NCBI GenBank assembly: GCA_040752005.1
Contig: JBFMFX010000008.1
Coordinates: 89,321 to 153,320 of the forward strand
Source of the DNA: RBG-16-66-20 sp040752005
GTDB taxonomy: Bacteria > Pseudomonadota > Gammaproteobacteria > Burkholderiales > SG8-39
Direction of reading: 5' to 3'
DNA length: 64,000 nucleotides
Shown: positions 47,980 to 56,517 of the stretch, piece after piece
Layout: every line of letters starts with the position of its first letter
Position numbering within the stretch: the stretch's first letter is position 1
The notes under the pieces: model-generated
What the model was told of the DNA's origin: nothing
The model's database searches: none
Seen by the model: the letters and a program-made list of their open reading frames with translations, nothing else
Program-made: the position numbers and the translations under genes

Positions 47980-48052
47980 CGGGGCGGCCCCCCCGGGAAC
48001 TCCGCGGCCGCCGGCGCCGGTCTAACTCCGCGTCGTACTGCGGAGGAGACTC

Positions 48053-48217
48053 ATGCCGATCTACGAATACCGTTGCGGCAAATGCCGGCAGACGTTCGAA
48101 AAGGAAGAAAGCGTCAAGGAGCACGAGGCGCACAAGGCGCGCTGCCCGAAGTGCGGCAGCGAGGACGTGAGCCCGGTGCTCCCGCATTTCTACGCCAAGA
48201 CCAGCCGCAAGAGCTGA
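48053..48217 (+). CDS. FmdB-type putative zinc-ribbon protein
   Basis: A 54-residue protein starting MPIYEYRCGKCRQTFEKEES. Two CxxC pairs (CGKC and CPKC) form a zinc ribbon of the FmdB/CxxC_CxxC_SSSS family, whose proteins carry an N-terminal MPIYEY. The usual serine tail is replaced by a short basic end (KTSRKS). CGGAGGAG stands four bases before the ATG. The function is only loosely known (regulatory in some methylotrophs). Confidence 0.88.
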   Translation: MPIYEYRCGKCRQTFEKEESVKEHEAHKARCPKCGSEDVSPVLPHFYAKTSRKS

Positions 48218-48239
48218 GGCGCCCGGCGGCGGCAGGCAC

Positions 48240-48941
48240 ATGAGAGACGGGGAACGGCCCGACATCGCGACGCGCGGCCTGGAGCGGCTGAGCGCGGCGG
48301 ACCTGCGCTTTCTCGCCGAGCACTTCCCGCAGCCGGCGGCCACCTACGACGAGATGGCGCGCGTGCTCGGTGCGATGCCCTCGACGCTGGAGTCGCTGCT
48401 CGAGGCCGAGTACGTGTACCGCGCGATCTTCGAGCAGCGCCGGGAGCTGCTCGAGATCTCGCCCTTCCTGCTGTTCAACGTGCTGCTGCGCCGCTGCCTG
48501 GAGGGGACACGCACCGCGACCGAGCGCGCGGTCGTGAACTACCTCGCCAACCTGCTCGCGCTCTTCGTTCGCGCCGAGCGCGTGCACCGGCCCGAGGCGG
48601 GCGAACGGCGCAGCTACCAGTATTTCGTGGACCTCGCGGCCGCCGCCGCGGCGAGCGGCGACGAGCGCGAGAGCTTTCTGCTCAACGCGCACATCGGCAA
48701 CTACGCGCTTTATCTGAGCGGGGTGTTCCGCGACGCTCTGGAGTACGCGCACCGCTACCGGCGCCGACCGGTCAGTCCGCGCTACGTCGCGGACATGGGC
48801 CGCACCGGCTACCGCGACGCCGCCGCGAGCCGGCTCGCGCGGGCCTACGGGCTGGAGGACGTGTTCCTGCGCCTGGCGTTGCGGTTCGACCACTACCGCG
48901 AGCGCCTGAACCGGCTCGCGCGCGAGTACCTGTTCGACTAG
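48240..48941 (+). CDS. Conserved-looking protein of unknown function, 233 residues
   Basis: I do not recognise a named family. The protein is soluble, largely helical and rich in Arg, Leu and Ala. It includes FLLFNVLLRRCLEGTRTATERAVVNYLANLLALF and LLNAHIGNYALYLSGVFRDALEY. No metal or nucleotide motif is apparent. It lies 22 bases after the zinc-ribbon gene, and its end overlaps that of the convergent exported protein by four bases. Confidence 0.75.
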   Translation: MRDGERPDIATRGLERLSAADLRFLAEHFPQPAATYDEMARVLGAMPSTLESLLEAEYVYRAIFEQRRELLEISPFLLFNVLLRRCLEGTRTATERAVVNYLANLLALFVRAERVHRPEAGERRSYQYFVDLAAAAAASGDERESFLLNAHIGNYALYLSGVFRDALEYAHRYRRRPVSPRYVADMGRTGYRDAAASRLARAYGLEDVFLRLALRFDHYRERLNRLAREYLFD

Positions 48942-49360
48942 CGGCGCTCCAGGTCGCGGCTCGCCTCCAGCACGTCGCGCCGGAGCTGCTCGCGTTCCTC
49001 GCGCGTGAGCCGCGCGGCGCGCCCTCCCGGGTGCGCGCCGTAGCGTTCGCGGTACTCGCGCATCGCCTCCTCGCGCGACAGGCGCCCGCTTCGCACCTCC
49101 TCGCGCAGCCGCCACGCCTCGCGCCGGCGCGCTTGCGCGTCGGCCCCGCCATCGGCGCCGCGCTGCGGCGGCGCGACCAGGTCTTCACGCAGGAGGCGTC
49201 GCTCTTCCGCGTCCATCGGCCTGCGCCAGTGCGGCGGCGGGGCGGCGCGCTCGAGGCGCGGAGGGCCGTCGCGCTTGCGCCACTCCTCCGGCTGCGCGAG
49301 TGCCGGCACCGCAGCAGCAAGACCGGCGAGCGCGAGCAACACGAGGCGCACCCTGTTCAT
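48938..49360 (-). CDS. Small exported Arg-rich protein
   Basis: A 140-residue protein with a clear signal peptide (about 1-22, ending VPALAQ). The mature part is very rich in Arg, Glu and Pro, with a helical C-terminal part (LTREEREQLRRDVLEASRDLERR). ATG 49360 follows GGAGG. The family is unknown to me. It could be a periplasmic helical protein of the CpxP/Spy kind by composition, but the LTxxQ repeats are not present. It is divergent from the two-component operon. Confidence 0.7.
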   Translation of the reverse strand: MNRVRLVLLALAGLAAAVPALAQPEEWRKRDGPPRLERAAPPPHWRRPMDAEERRLLREDLVAPPQRGADGGADAQARRREAWRLREEVRSGRLSREEAMREYRERYGAHPGGRAARLTREEREQLRRDVLEASRDLERR

Positions 49361-49470
49361 GGCCTCCCATCTTACGAAGCGGCGCGCGCGCGAGCGTGCA
49401 ATTTGTAACAATCCGTGTCGGCGAGACCGGCGCGAAACACGTTGTTGCCTCATGCGCGCGATCGCCCTGC

Positions 49471-49476
49471 TACCCT
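49471..49476 (+). promoter_or_regulatory. Candidate leaderless -10 box of the response-regulator gene
   Basis: TACCCT ends seven bases before the GTG at 49484 and no ribosome binding site lies between. It is consistent with the geometry at other promoters here, though the hexamer is a weaker match. Confidence 0.3.
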
Positions 49477-49483
49477 CCCGGCC

Positions 49484-50218
49484 GTGGCCCCGCTGAAGAC
49501 GCGCATCCTGGTGGTGGACGACGATCCGCGCCTGCGCGAGCTGCTGGTGCGCTATCTCCGCGAGCAGGGGCTGGAAGTGAAGGCGGTACCAGACGGCGCC
49601 GCGATGGACCGCAGCCTCGCGCGCGAACGCTTCGATCTGGTGGTGCTCGACCTGATGCTGCCGGGCGAGGACGGGCTCGCCATCTGCCGGCGACTGCGCG
49701 CCGCACCCGGCGCCCCGGCGATCCTGATGCTCACCGCCAAGGGCGATGACGTGGACCGCATCGTCGGACTGGAAATGGGCGCCGACGACTACCTGCCGAA
49801 GCCGTTCAACCCGCGCGAACTCGTCGCCCGCATCCATGCGGTGCTGCGCCGGCGCCGCCCGCCCGGCCCGCCGGGGGCGCCCGCCGCCGAAGGGGGCGTC
49901 TTCCGTTTCGGCCCGTTCGCGTTCGACGCGGCGGCGCGCTCGCTGGAGAAGGACGGCAAGCCGGTGCCGCTCACCACCGGCGAGTACGCGGTGCTGAAGG
50001 TCCTCATCGAGCACGCCGGCACGCCGCTATCGCGCGACAAGCTGATGGAGCTTGCGCGCGGGCGCGAGTACGAGGCGTTCGACCGCTCGATAGACGTGCA
50101 GATCTCGCGGCTGCGAAAGCTCATCGAACCGGACGCTTCGCACCCGCGCTACATCCAGACGGTGTGGGGATTCGGTTACGTGTTCGTGCCCGGCGGCGAC
50201 GGGCGCGGCGCGGCCTGA
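49484..50218 (+). CDS. ompR: OmpR-family response regulator
   Basis: A 244-residue two-component regulator. The receiver domain has the acidic pocket DDD (12-14), phosphoacceptor D56 in VVLDLMLPGEDG, T84-region LMLTAKG, and KPF. The C-terminal winged helix begins near residue 140 and contains FDRSIDVQISRLRKLIEPD and VWGFGYVF. The first conventional start is GTG 49484. The kinase gene follows after four bases. Similarity is to OmpR itself, but the regulon is unknown. Confidence 0.88.
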   Translation: MAPLKTRILVVDDDPRLRELLVRYLREQGLEVKAVPDGAAMDRSLARERFDLVVLDLMLPGEDGLAICRRLRAAPGAPAILMLTAKGDDVDRIVGLEMGADDYLPKPFNPRELVARIHAVLRRRRPPGPPGAPAAEGGVFRFGPFAFDAAARSLEKDGKPVPLTTGEYAVLKVLIEHAGTPLSRDKLMELARGREYEAFDRSIDVQISRLRKLIEPDASHPRYIQTVWGFGYVFVPGGDGRGAA

Positions 50219-50222
50219 GCGC

Positions 50223-51500
50223 ATGAGCCTGTTCGCCCGCGCGTTCCTGCTGATCGCGCTGCTGCTCGTCGTCTCGGCGGCCGCGTCGTTCCAGCTCTAC
50301 CGCCTGCACGAGCGCGAACCGCGCGCGCGGGAACTCGCGCAGCAGACGGTGAGCACCGTGAACCTGACGCGCGCCGCGCTCGTCAACGCCGATCCGTTTC
50401 TGCGCCGCGAGCTGCTGCTGGAACTCAACGAGCGCGAGGGCATCCGCATCGCGCCGCTCGGCGCCGCCGAGCGGCTCGAGCCGCTGCCGGCCGATCCCCT
50501 GTTCGAGCGCGTCGCCGACCGGGTGCGCGCGGCGCTCGGGCGGGGCACCCGCTTTGCCTTCGCGCGCGACGGCGTCGAGGGCTTCTGGGTGAGCTTCGCC
50601 ATTGACGAGGACGAGTACTGGGTGATGCTGCCGCGCGAGCGCTTCGAGCCGCAGTTCGGCGCCGGCTGGTTCGGCTGGGGCGCGGCGCTGCTCGCGCTCG
50701 CGCTCGCCGGCGCCTGGCTGATCGCCTCGCGCATCGCGCGGCCGCTCGCGGCGCTGGCACGCGCTGCGGCGCGCCTGGGGCGTGGCGAGGCCCACGAGCC
50801 GCTCGCCGAAACCGGTCCGCGCGAGCTGGCGACCGTCGCGGCGGCGTTCAACCGCATGGCGGCCGACCTGGAGGCGCTGGAGCGCGAGCGGGCGATGGTG
50901 CTCGCCGGAATCTCGCACGACCTGCGCACGCCGCTTTCGCGCCTGCGCCTCGCGCTCGAGATGAGCGGCGCGCCGCGCGCGATCGCCGCCGGCATGGCGG
51001 CCGACATCGAGGAGATGGACCGGGTGATCGGGCAGTTTCTCGATTACGCGCGCGGCGAGGACGAACCGCGCACCGAGGGCGACCTCGACGGCGTGGTCGC
51101 CGAGATCGCCGCGGCCTGCGCCCGGCGCGGCGAGCCGGTGCGCTTTAGCGCCGGCGGCGTGCCGCGCTTCGCGTTCGCGCCGCTCGCGCTGCGCCGCGCG
51201 CTGACCAATCTGGTGAACAACGCCCTCGCCCACGCCGCCACGCCGGTGGAGATCGTCACGCGCGCGCAGGACGGTTGCGCGATCGTGGAAGTGCTCGACC
51301 GGGGCCCGGGAATTCCCCAGGCGCAGATCGAACGGATCAAACGGCCGTTCACGCGGCTCGACGCGGCACGCGGCGGCGGCGGCGCCGGCCTCGGCCTTGC
51401 GATCGCCGAGCGCGTCGCGCGCGCCCACGGCGGGCGGCTCGAGCTCGCGCCGCGCGAAGGCGGCGGGCTCGCCGCCCGCCTCGTGCTCTCACTGCGCTGA
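50223..51500 (+). CDS. envZ: EnvZ-like sensor histidine kinase
   Basis: A 425-residue membrane kinase. It has transmembrane helices at about 5-25 and 153-172, with a periplasmic sensor of about 125 residues between. A HAMP domain follows (about 170-225). The phosphorylated histidine is H232 in ISHDLRTPLSRLRLALEM. The ATPase domain has the N box LVNNALAHA, DRGPGIP and GGAGLGLAI. The end overlaps the convergent LysR gene by 12 bases. Confidence 0.9.
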   Translation: MSLFARAFLLIALLLVVSAAASFQLYRLHEREPRARELAQQTVSTVNLTRAALVNADPFLRRELLLELNEREGIRIAPLGAAERLEPLPADPLFERVADRVRAALGRGTRFAFARDGVEGFWVSFAIDEDEYWVMLPRERFEPQFGAGWFGWGAALLALALAGAWLIASRIARPLAALARAAARLGRGEAHEPLAETGPRELATVAAAFNRMAADLEALERERAMVLAGISHDLRTPLSRLRLALEMSGAPRAIAAGMAADIEEMDRVIGQFLDYARGEDEPRTEGDLDGVVAEIAAACARRGEPVRFSAGGVPRFAFAPLALRRALTNLVNNALAHAATPVEIVTRAQDGCAIVEVLDRGPGIPQAQIERIKRPFTRLDAARGGGGAGLGLAIAERVARAHGGRLELAPREGGGLAARLVLSLR

Positions 51501-52466
51501 AGCCGCCTTCGCCTCCGCCAGGATCCAGTCGCGGAAGGCGGCGACGTCGGGACGCTCGCAGGCGCGCTCGGCGCAGACGAGGTAGTAAGCCGCGCTCAGG
51601 GATAGCGCCAGATCGAACGGCCGCGCGAGGCGTCCCGCAGCGATGTCGGCGGCGGCGAGCGCGGTGATGCCGAGGGCCACGCCCAGACCGTCGGCCGCGG
51701 CCTCCAGCGCGAGCGCCGAATGGTTGAAGCGCATGCCGCGGGAGAGATCCACGCCGCGCACGCCGGCGAGCTCCAGCCACGCTTCCCAGAGCGGGCGACC
51801 GTCGTCGGTAACCAGGTTGTCATGGATCAGGACTTGGCGGCGCAGGTCCTCGGGCGTGCGCAGCGGGTTCCTGCCGCCGAGCAGCGCCGGGCTGCAGACC
51901 GGACTCACCGCCACCGACATCAGCTTGTCCACGCGGTAGCCGGGATACACGCCGGTGCCGAACCGGATGGCGACGTCGGCGTCGTCCAGCGTCGAACTCG
52001 CCTCGCCGGCGGCGCCGGGACCGGAGCGGCTGGCGTCCACGAGGCGCGTGCTCGCGTTGATTCGCACGTCCACCTCCGGGTGCGCGGCGGCGAAGCGATG
52101 CAGCCGCGGCGCGAGCCATTTGGTCGCGAACGACGGCGCGGAGCTGACCGTCAGCGTCGCCGCGTCGGCCTCGGCGCGCAGGCGCTCCACCGCCTCGGCG
52201 ATCCGGTCGAAGCCTTCGCTGAGCCTCGGCAGGCAGGCGCGCGCCGCGGCCGTCAGCTCCAGCCCGCGATGCCCGCGGCGAAAAAGGCTCACGCCGAGGA
52301 ACTCTTCCAGCGCCTTCACCTGGTGGCTGACCGCCGCCGGCGTGACGTGCAGCTCGCGCGCCGCCTGCACGAAGCTGAGGTGACGGCCGGCGGCCTCGAA
52401 CGCCCTCAGGGCATTGAGCGGGGGAAGCCTTCGGGCCGGGCTCCTCTCTGGCTTAGCTCTGTTCAT
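51489..52466 (-). CDS. LysR-type transcriptional regulator, GcvA-like
   Basis: A 325-residue regulator. The winged helix-turn-helix at about 15-75 (LNALRAFEAAGRHLSFVQAARELHVTPAAVSHQVKALEEFLG) matches GcvA-type proteins closely. The effector domain follows, with CSPALL and RFNHSALALEAAADGLGVALG. ATG 52466 has TGGAG directly before it. Family members often control the divergent gene, here the small ORF and acetyltransferase at 52632. Confidence 0.88.
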   Translation of the reverse strand: MNRAKPERSPARRLPPLNALRAFEAAGRHLSFVQAARELHVTPAAVSHQVKALEEFLGVSLFRRGHRGLELTAAARACLPRLSEGFDRIAEAVERLRAEADAATLTVSSAPSFATKWLAPRLHRFAAAHPEVDVRINASTRLVDASRSGPGAAGEASSTLDDADVAIRFGTGVYPGYRVDKLMSVAVSPVCSPALLGGRNPLRTPEDLRRQVLIHDNLVTDDGRPLWEAWLELAGVRGVDLSRGMRFNHSALALEAAADGLGVALGITALAAADIAAGRLARPFDLALSLSAAYYLVCAERACERPDVAAFRDWILAEAKAASAQ

Positions 52467-52631
52467 CTCCAGGCGTAGAAATCATGCCTTGCTGCACCGC
52501 AACTTTTCACCTTAGATACGGTCTGAAAGTGAAGCATCAACTGCCTTACGCACATGGACTTGGATCAAAAGCAACTTTCCTTTTGCAGTGCAGAACAGAA
52601 GGCTTTCATCAATAGGAGGTGAAATCAGATT
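52467..52631. promoter_or_regulatory. AT-richer divergent control region
   Basis: This 165-base region between the LysR gene and the small ORF is visibly lower in GC than its surroundings. It contains the repeated octamer GCAACTTT twice (near 52499 and 52571) and related CTTTTGCAGTGCAG. It is a likely regulator-binding region, though no single operator can be fixed. Confidence 0.35.
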
Positions 52632-52868
52632 ATGAGCCACGAGATGAAAAAAAGTAACCCTTTTCAAGTCGAGCCGTTCAGTGGAGATGCCGTGCGCGAT
52701 CGGCTGCGCGACATCCGCATCGGCGAGCATGAGCGCCTGATCGCCGAAGCGCACCTCGCTCGCGCCGAGGCGATCGCCGATCTGCTCGCGCGTGCGATCG
52801 AATCGGTGCGCGGTGCGACGCGCGCCCTGAGCCGGCCCTGGCAACGGATCGCAGCCGCGATTCGCTGA
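52632..52868 (+). CDS. Small protein of unknown function, 78 residues
   Basis: A strong ribosome binding site, AGGAGGTGA, precedes ATG 52632 by nine bases. The protein is charged and amphipathic (MSHEMKKSNPFQVEPF, then a helical LRDIRIGEHERLIAEAHLARA and an Arg/Ala C-terminus). No family is recognised. The stop overlaps the acetyltransferase ATG by one base (TGATG), so the two are translationally coupled. Confidence 0.75.
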   Translation: MSHEMKKSNPFQVEPFSGDAVRDRLRDIRIGEHERLIAEAHLARAEAIADLLARAIESVRGATRALSRPWQRIAAAIR

Positions 52869-53488
52869 TGACGGCGAAGGCGGCCCTCGCCGTGCACCGG
52901 CTCTGGCCGCGGCACGCCGCGGCCATCGCTCGGCACCTTCTGCGACTCGACCCCGAGGACCGCCGCCTGCGCTTCGGCCGCGCGATGCGCGACGAGGCGA
53001 TCGACGCCTACGTCAGCGGCATTGATTTCACCCGCGATCGGGCGTTCGGCATCTTCGGCGACGGTTTCGAGCTCGCGGGCGTCGCGCATCTGGCGATGGA
53101 CGATGCGACGGGCCAGGCCGAGCTCGGGCTCTCGGTGGACGCCGTGCTGCGCGGGCACGGCTACGGCACGGCACTGCTGCGTCGGGCGGTCCTGCACGCG
53201 ACCAACCGCGGCTACCGCGCGCTGCTGATGCATTGCCTCGCCGAGAACGCGGCGATGCTTCATCTGGCGCGCAAGGCGGGACTGAGGACCGTGGTCCGCG
53301 CCGGCGAGGCCGACGCGCATCTGGCGCTCGACCGCGCGCTGCACGGCGGCGCGATCCGCGAAGCGATGGAAGACCAGTTCGCGCTGGTGGACTATCTCCT
53401 GCGCCAGCAGCACGCCTGGCTGGTGAACCGCGGCCCACAGCGCGCCCGCCCGGCTCAGACGGCGGGAAACCGCTCCAGCACCTCGTAG
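52868..53488 (+). CDS. GNAT-family acetyltransferase
   Basis: A 206-residue predicted N-acetyltransferase. The core includes AELGLSVDAVLRGHGYGTALLRRAVLHA, in which RGHGYGTAL is the acetyl-CoA loop, and LMHCLAENAAMLHLARKAGL, the typical second half. The N-terminal RHLLRLDPEDRRLRFG segment is found in a recurrent GNAT subgroup. The substrate is unknown. The end overlaps thpR by 34 bases on the other strand. Confidence 0.85.
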   Translation: MTAKAALAVHRLWPRHAAAIARHLLRLDPEDRRLRFGRAMRDEAIDAYVSGIDFTRDRAFGIFGDGFELAGVAHLAMDDATGQAELGLSVDAVLRGHGYGTALLRRAVLHATNRGYRALLMHCLAENAAMLHLARKAGLRTVVRAGEADAHLALDRALHGGAIREAMEDQFALVDYLLRQQHAWLVNRGPQRARPAQTAGNRSSTS

Positions 53489-53991
53489 TCCGCGCCCTGC
53501 GCCGAAAGGCGCGAGCGCACCAACACGAACTCCTCCACCGGCCATGCGAGCGGACCGAGCGCCGGCAGCTCGCCGCGGCGGCTCGCCTTGCGCAGCAGCG
53601 TGACGTGCGCCGTGAACGGCCGCCGCTCGATCTCGAAACCGGCGGCCGCGAGCGCGAGCCGGAGCCGGTCGGCGAGCGCGACGGTCTCGGCCGGCGTCCT
53701 TCGCGGTCCGACCCATACGATCCGCTTGTCCGGCCAGTAGCGCGCCTCGTCAATCGGCAGCTCGTGGCGCGCGAAGCGCACGGTGCGCGCGGCCTCGACG
53801 GCGCGCGGCAGGCGCTCGGCGGGCAGCTCGCCGAGAAAGACGAGGGTGAGATGAATCGTCTCGGCACGCGTGACACGGCCGCCGGTCTGGCGCTGCGCGC
53901 GCACGGCCCATTCGTGCAGCGCTCGCGCCGCCTCCGGCGCTGGCCACAGCGCGAAGAAAAGCCGCAGGCGCCCGGTCGTATCGGCGCTCAA
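53455..53991 (-). CDS. thpR: RNA 2',3'-cyclic phosphodiesterase
   Basis: A 178-residue protein of the 2H phosphoesterase superfamily, which opens 2',3'-cyclic phosphates at RNA ends. Both catalytic motifs are present: H47-L-T49 in IHLTLVFLG and H129-V-T131 in AHVTLLRKA. It is seven bases downstream of dadA and probably part of the ispD-ispF-dadA-thpR run. Confidence 0.92.
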   Translation of the reverse strand: MSADTTGRLRLFFALWPAPEAARALHEWAVRAQRQTGGRVTRAETIHLTLVFLGELPAERLPRAVEAARTVRFARHELPIDEARYWPDKRIVWVGPRRTPAETVALADRLRLALAAAGFEIERRPFTAHVTLLRKASRRGELPALGPLAWPVEEFVLVRSRLSAQGADYEVLERFPAV

Positions 53992-53998
53992 GCCGCGG

Positions 53999-55270
53999 TC
54001 ACGGCGAAATGGCCGGGGGCGTGAGCCGCGCCTCGCGCACCCGCAGCCCCTCCAGACTGATTTCCGGCTCGCGGCCGGCCACCAGATCGGCGGTGATCTT
54101 CCCGGATCCTGCGGCCATCGCCCAGCCCATGTGCCCGCCGCCGACGTTGAACCAGAGGTTGATGAACCGGCCCTTGCCGAAGCGCGGTGTGGATTCCGGC
54201 GTCATCGGCCGCAGGCAGGCCCACTGCCCGGCGGCGGTGAAATCCGCCGCGCCGGGAAAAAGCTCGTCGAACGCCCGGTACAGGCGCGCGAAATCCTCCG
54301 GCGCGCCGGTCCTCGCGTAGCCGGCGAACTCCGCCCCACCGGTGACGCGGATGCGCTCGCCCATCGGGCACCAGGCGATCAGCTTCGACTCGTCCATGCC
54401 GGCGCGGCGTGGCGCGCGCTCCTTCGTCACGATCCGCCCGGTCACCGAGTAGCCTTTCACCGGATAGACCGAGAGATCGGCGCCGAGCTGCTCGGCAAGG
54501 CGCGGCTCGATGACGCCCGCGGCGCACACGAAGGCGTCGGCGACGAAGCGCTCGTGGCGCGAGACGAGCGACTTCACCACCGCGTCGAGGGCGTCCACCG
54601 CGCGGATCTCCGTCTCCAGACGGAATCGCACTCCGAGGCTCTCGCAGCGGCGCGCAAGCTCGCGGCAAAAGAGCGCCGAATCGCCCGCCTCGTCGCCCGG
54701 CGCAAGGAGCGCGCCCGCGATCCGGTCGGCGGCCAGGCCGGGCTCCAGTGCCCCCGCCTGCTGTGGCGTCAGCCGCTCGACGGCGATGCCGAGCGCGCGC
54801 GCGCCCTCGGCTCTGCGCCAACCCCTGTCCAGCGCTGCGGCATCGCGATAGACGTACAGCACGCCGTTGGTGAGCCGCCGGTATTCGATGCCGGTCTCGG
54901 CGACCAGGCGCGCAAGCACCTGCTGCGAGTACCGTACCAGGCGCGCCTTGCGCTCGAGGATCGCCTGGTAGCGGCGCGCGGTGCAGTTGGCGAGGAACTT
55001 CAAACCCCAGAGCCAGAACGACGGATCCCATCGCCAGCGCAGGCGCACGGCCTGATCGTTGCGCCAGAGCGCTCTCAGGAACTGCCCGGCCATGTGCGGG
55101 CCGGGCCACGGAAACGGGCGGCTCGCGGCGATGATGCCGCCGTTGGCGAAGCTCGCGGCGGCCGCGACCGCCGGTTCGCGGTCTATGACCAGCACCTCGT
55201 GCCCGTCGCGCGCGAGAAACCACGCCGTCGTGACGCCGGCGAGCCCTGCGCCGAGAACGACGATGCGCAC
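53999..55270 (-). CDS. dadA: D-amino-acid dehydrogenase, DadA-type
   Basis: A 423-residue FAD-dependent oxidase/dehydrogenase. The N-terminal Rossmann motif is IVVLGAGLAGVTTAWFLARDGHEV. The family segments ASFANGGIIAASRPFPWPGP and the C-terminal GFGKGRF-type loop with LWFNVGGGHMGWAMAAGSGK are clear. DadA oxidises D-amino acids (chiefly D-alanine) and passes electrons to the respiratory chain. An alanine racemase lies in this window, but far away. The gene starts three bases after ispF. Confidence 0.9.
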   Translation of the reverse strand: MRIVVLGAGLAGVTTAWFLARDGHEVLVIDREPAVAAAASFANGGIIAASRPFPWPGPHMAGQFLRALWRNDQAVRLRWRWDPSFWLWGLKFLANCTARRYQAILERKARLVRYSQQVLARLVAETGIEYRRLTNGVLYVYRDAAALDRGWRRAEGARALGIAVERLTPQQAGALEPGLAADRIAGALLAPGDEAGDSALFCRELARRCESLGVRFRLETEIRAVDALDAVVKSLVSRHERFVADAFVCAAGVIEPRLAEQLGADLSVYPVKGYSVTGRIVTKERAPRRAGMDESKLIAWCPMGERIRVTGGAEFAGYARTGAPEDFARLYRAFDELFPGAADFTAAGQWACLRPMTPESTPRFGKGRFINLWFNVGGGHMGWAMAAGSGKITADLVAGREPEISLEGLRVREARLTPPAISP

Positions 55271-55273
55271 CGG

Positions 55274-55750
55274 CTACGCGATGGCGTCGAGCAGCGCGAC
55301 CGCCTGCGCGGCGATGCCCTCGCCCCGCCCCGTGAACCCGAGCTCCTCGGTCGTGGTCGCCTTGACGTTGATCGCCGCCGGCGGCACGCCGAGGTCGGCG
55401 GCGATGTTGCCGATCATGCGCGAGATGTGCGGCGCCATGCGCGGCGCCTCCGCGATGACGGTCGCGTCCACGTTGACGACGCGGTAGCCTGCGGCGGCCA
55501 CTTTTTTCGCCGTCTCGCGCAGCAGCACCCGGCTGTCGATCTCCAGGTACTCGGGGCTGGAGTCCGGATAGTGCTGGCCGATGTCGCCGAGGCCGGCGGC
55601 TCCGAGCAGCGCATCGCAGATCGCGTGTAGCAGCACGTCCCCGTCGGAATGGCCCTGCAGCCCCTTGGCGTGCGGAATCTCCACCCCGCCGATCACCAGC
55701 CGCCTTCCGGCCACCAGCGCGTGAACGTCGAACCCCTGCCCGATCCTCAT
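55274..55750 (-). CDS. ispF: 2-C-methyl-D-erythritol 2,4-cyclodiphosphate synthase
   Basis: The fifth step of the MEP isoprenoid pathway. The 158-residue protein has the metal ligands D8 and H10 in GFDVHAL and H42 in a second motif seen as GHSDGDVLLHAICDALLGA. The tail has ATTTEELGFTGRGEGIAAQA. The ATG overlaps the ispD stop by four bases. The pathway supplies precursors for the squalene made by hpnCDE in this window. Confidence 0.95.
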   Translation of the reverse strand: MRIGQGFDVHALVAGRRLVIGGVEIPHAKGLQGHSDGDVLLHAICDALLGAAGLGDIGQHYPDSSPEYLEIDSRVLLRETAKKVAAAGYRVVNVDATVIAEAPRMAPHISRMIGNIAADLGVPPAAINVKATTTEELGFTGRGEGIAAQAVALLDAIA

Positions 55751-56472
55751 GATGTCTGCGTGCTCCCGCGCCGCTGGAGAATCGCCTCCGCGATCGCCAC
55801 GTCTTCCGGGTACGTCACCTTGATGTTCTCGCGGCTGCCGGCGACCAGGCGCGGCTTCAGGCCGAGGAGCTCCACCGCGCTCGCCTCGTCGGTGACGCGG
55901 CGCCGGTCGGCGGCGGCCAGCGCCTGCGCGAGCAGCCCCGCCCGGAACATCTGCGGCGTCTGCGCGAGCCACAGTTCCGCGCGGTCCTCGGTCGCCGCGA
56001 CGCGCACCGTGCCCGCTTCGTCCTTGGCCGCGCGCTTCACCGTCTCGGCGGCCGGCAGCGCGAGCAGGCCGCCGATCGCATCGCCGCCGCACTCGGCGAG
56101 CAGCCGCGCCAGGTCCGCGCGCGGCAGGCACGGCCGCGCCGCGTCGTGCACGAGCATCCAGTCGTCGGCGTCCACCGCCGCCATCGCCGCGACCAGTCCG
56201 TTGTGCACCGAGTCGGCGCGCGTCGCGCCGCCGCAGTACAGCGGCTCGATTCGCCCGCCGAATTCGCTCCAGTCCAGGCGCGCGAACTCGGCGTCGTCGG
56301 GCGCGAGCACCACGAACACCGTCTCCACCGGCGCGACGCATACCGCGCGCACCGCGTGCCAGAGCATCGCGCGGCCAGCGATCCGCTGGTACTGCTTCGG
56401 TGCGGAATCGGCGCCGCCGCGCGCCATCCGCGTTCCGCTTCCCGCCGCGGGAATGAGCGCAAACGTGGCCAT
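55747..56472 (-). CDS. ispD: 2-C-methyl-D-erythritol 4-phosphate cytidylyltransferase
   Basis: The third step of the MEP pathway. The 241-residue nucleotidyltransferase has PAAGSGTRMARG for CTP binding and KQYQRIAGR. VHDAARPCLP holds a conserved Asp, and NIKVTYPEDVAIAEAIL lies at the end. The start is divergent from mfd. On the minus strand TATAAT ends 30 bases upstream of it. Confidence 0.95.
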   Translation of the reverse strand: MATFALIPAAGSGTRMARGGADSAPKQYQRIAGRAMLWHAVRAVCVAPVETVFVVLAPDDAEFARLDWSEFGGRIEPLYCGGATRADSVHNGLVAAMAAVDADDWMLVHDAARPCLPRADLARLLAECGGDAIGGLLALPAAETVKRAAKDEAGTVRVAATEDRAELWLAQTPQMFRAGLLAQALAAADRRRVTDEASAVELLGLKPRLVAGSRENIKVTYPEDVAIAEAILQRRGSTQTS

Positions 56473-56502
56473 TCCGGTTTTCCGGTGGTGAGAACCCGTA
56501 AA

Positions 56503-56510
56503 ATTATAGG
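56503..56510. promoter_or_regulatory. Divergent -10 region between ispD and mfd
   Basis: ATTATAGG reads TATAAT on the minus strand (towards ispD). On the plus strand a weaker TATAGG ends seven bases before the mfd ATG. The ispD side has a 30-base leader. The mfd side, if real, would be leaderless. Confidence 0.35.
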
Positions 56511-56517
56511 CGCGCTC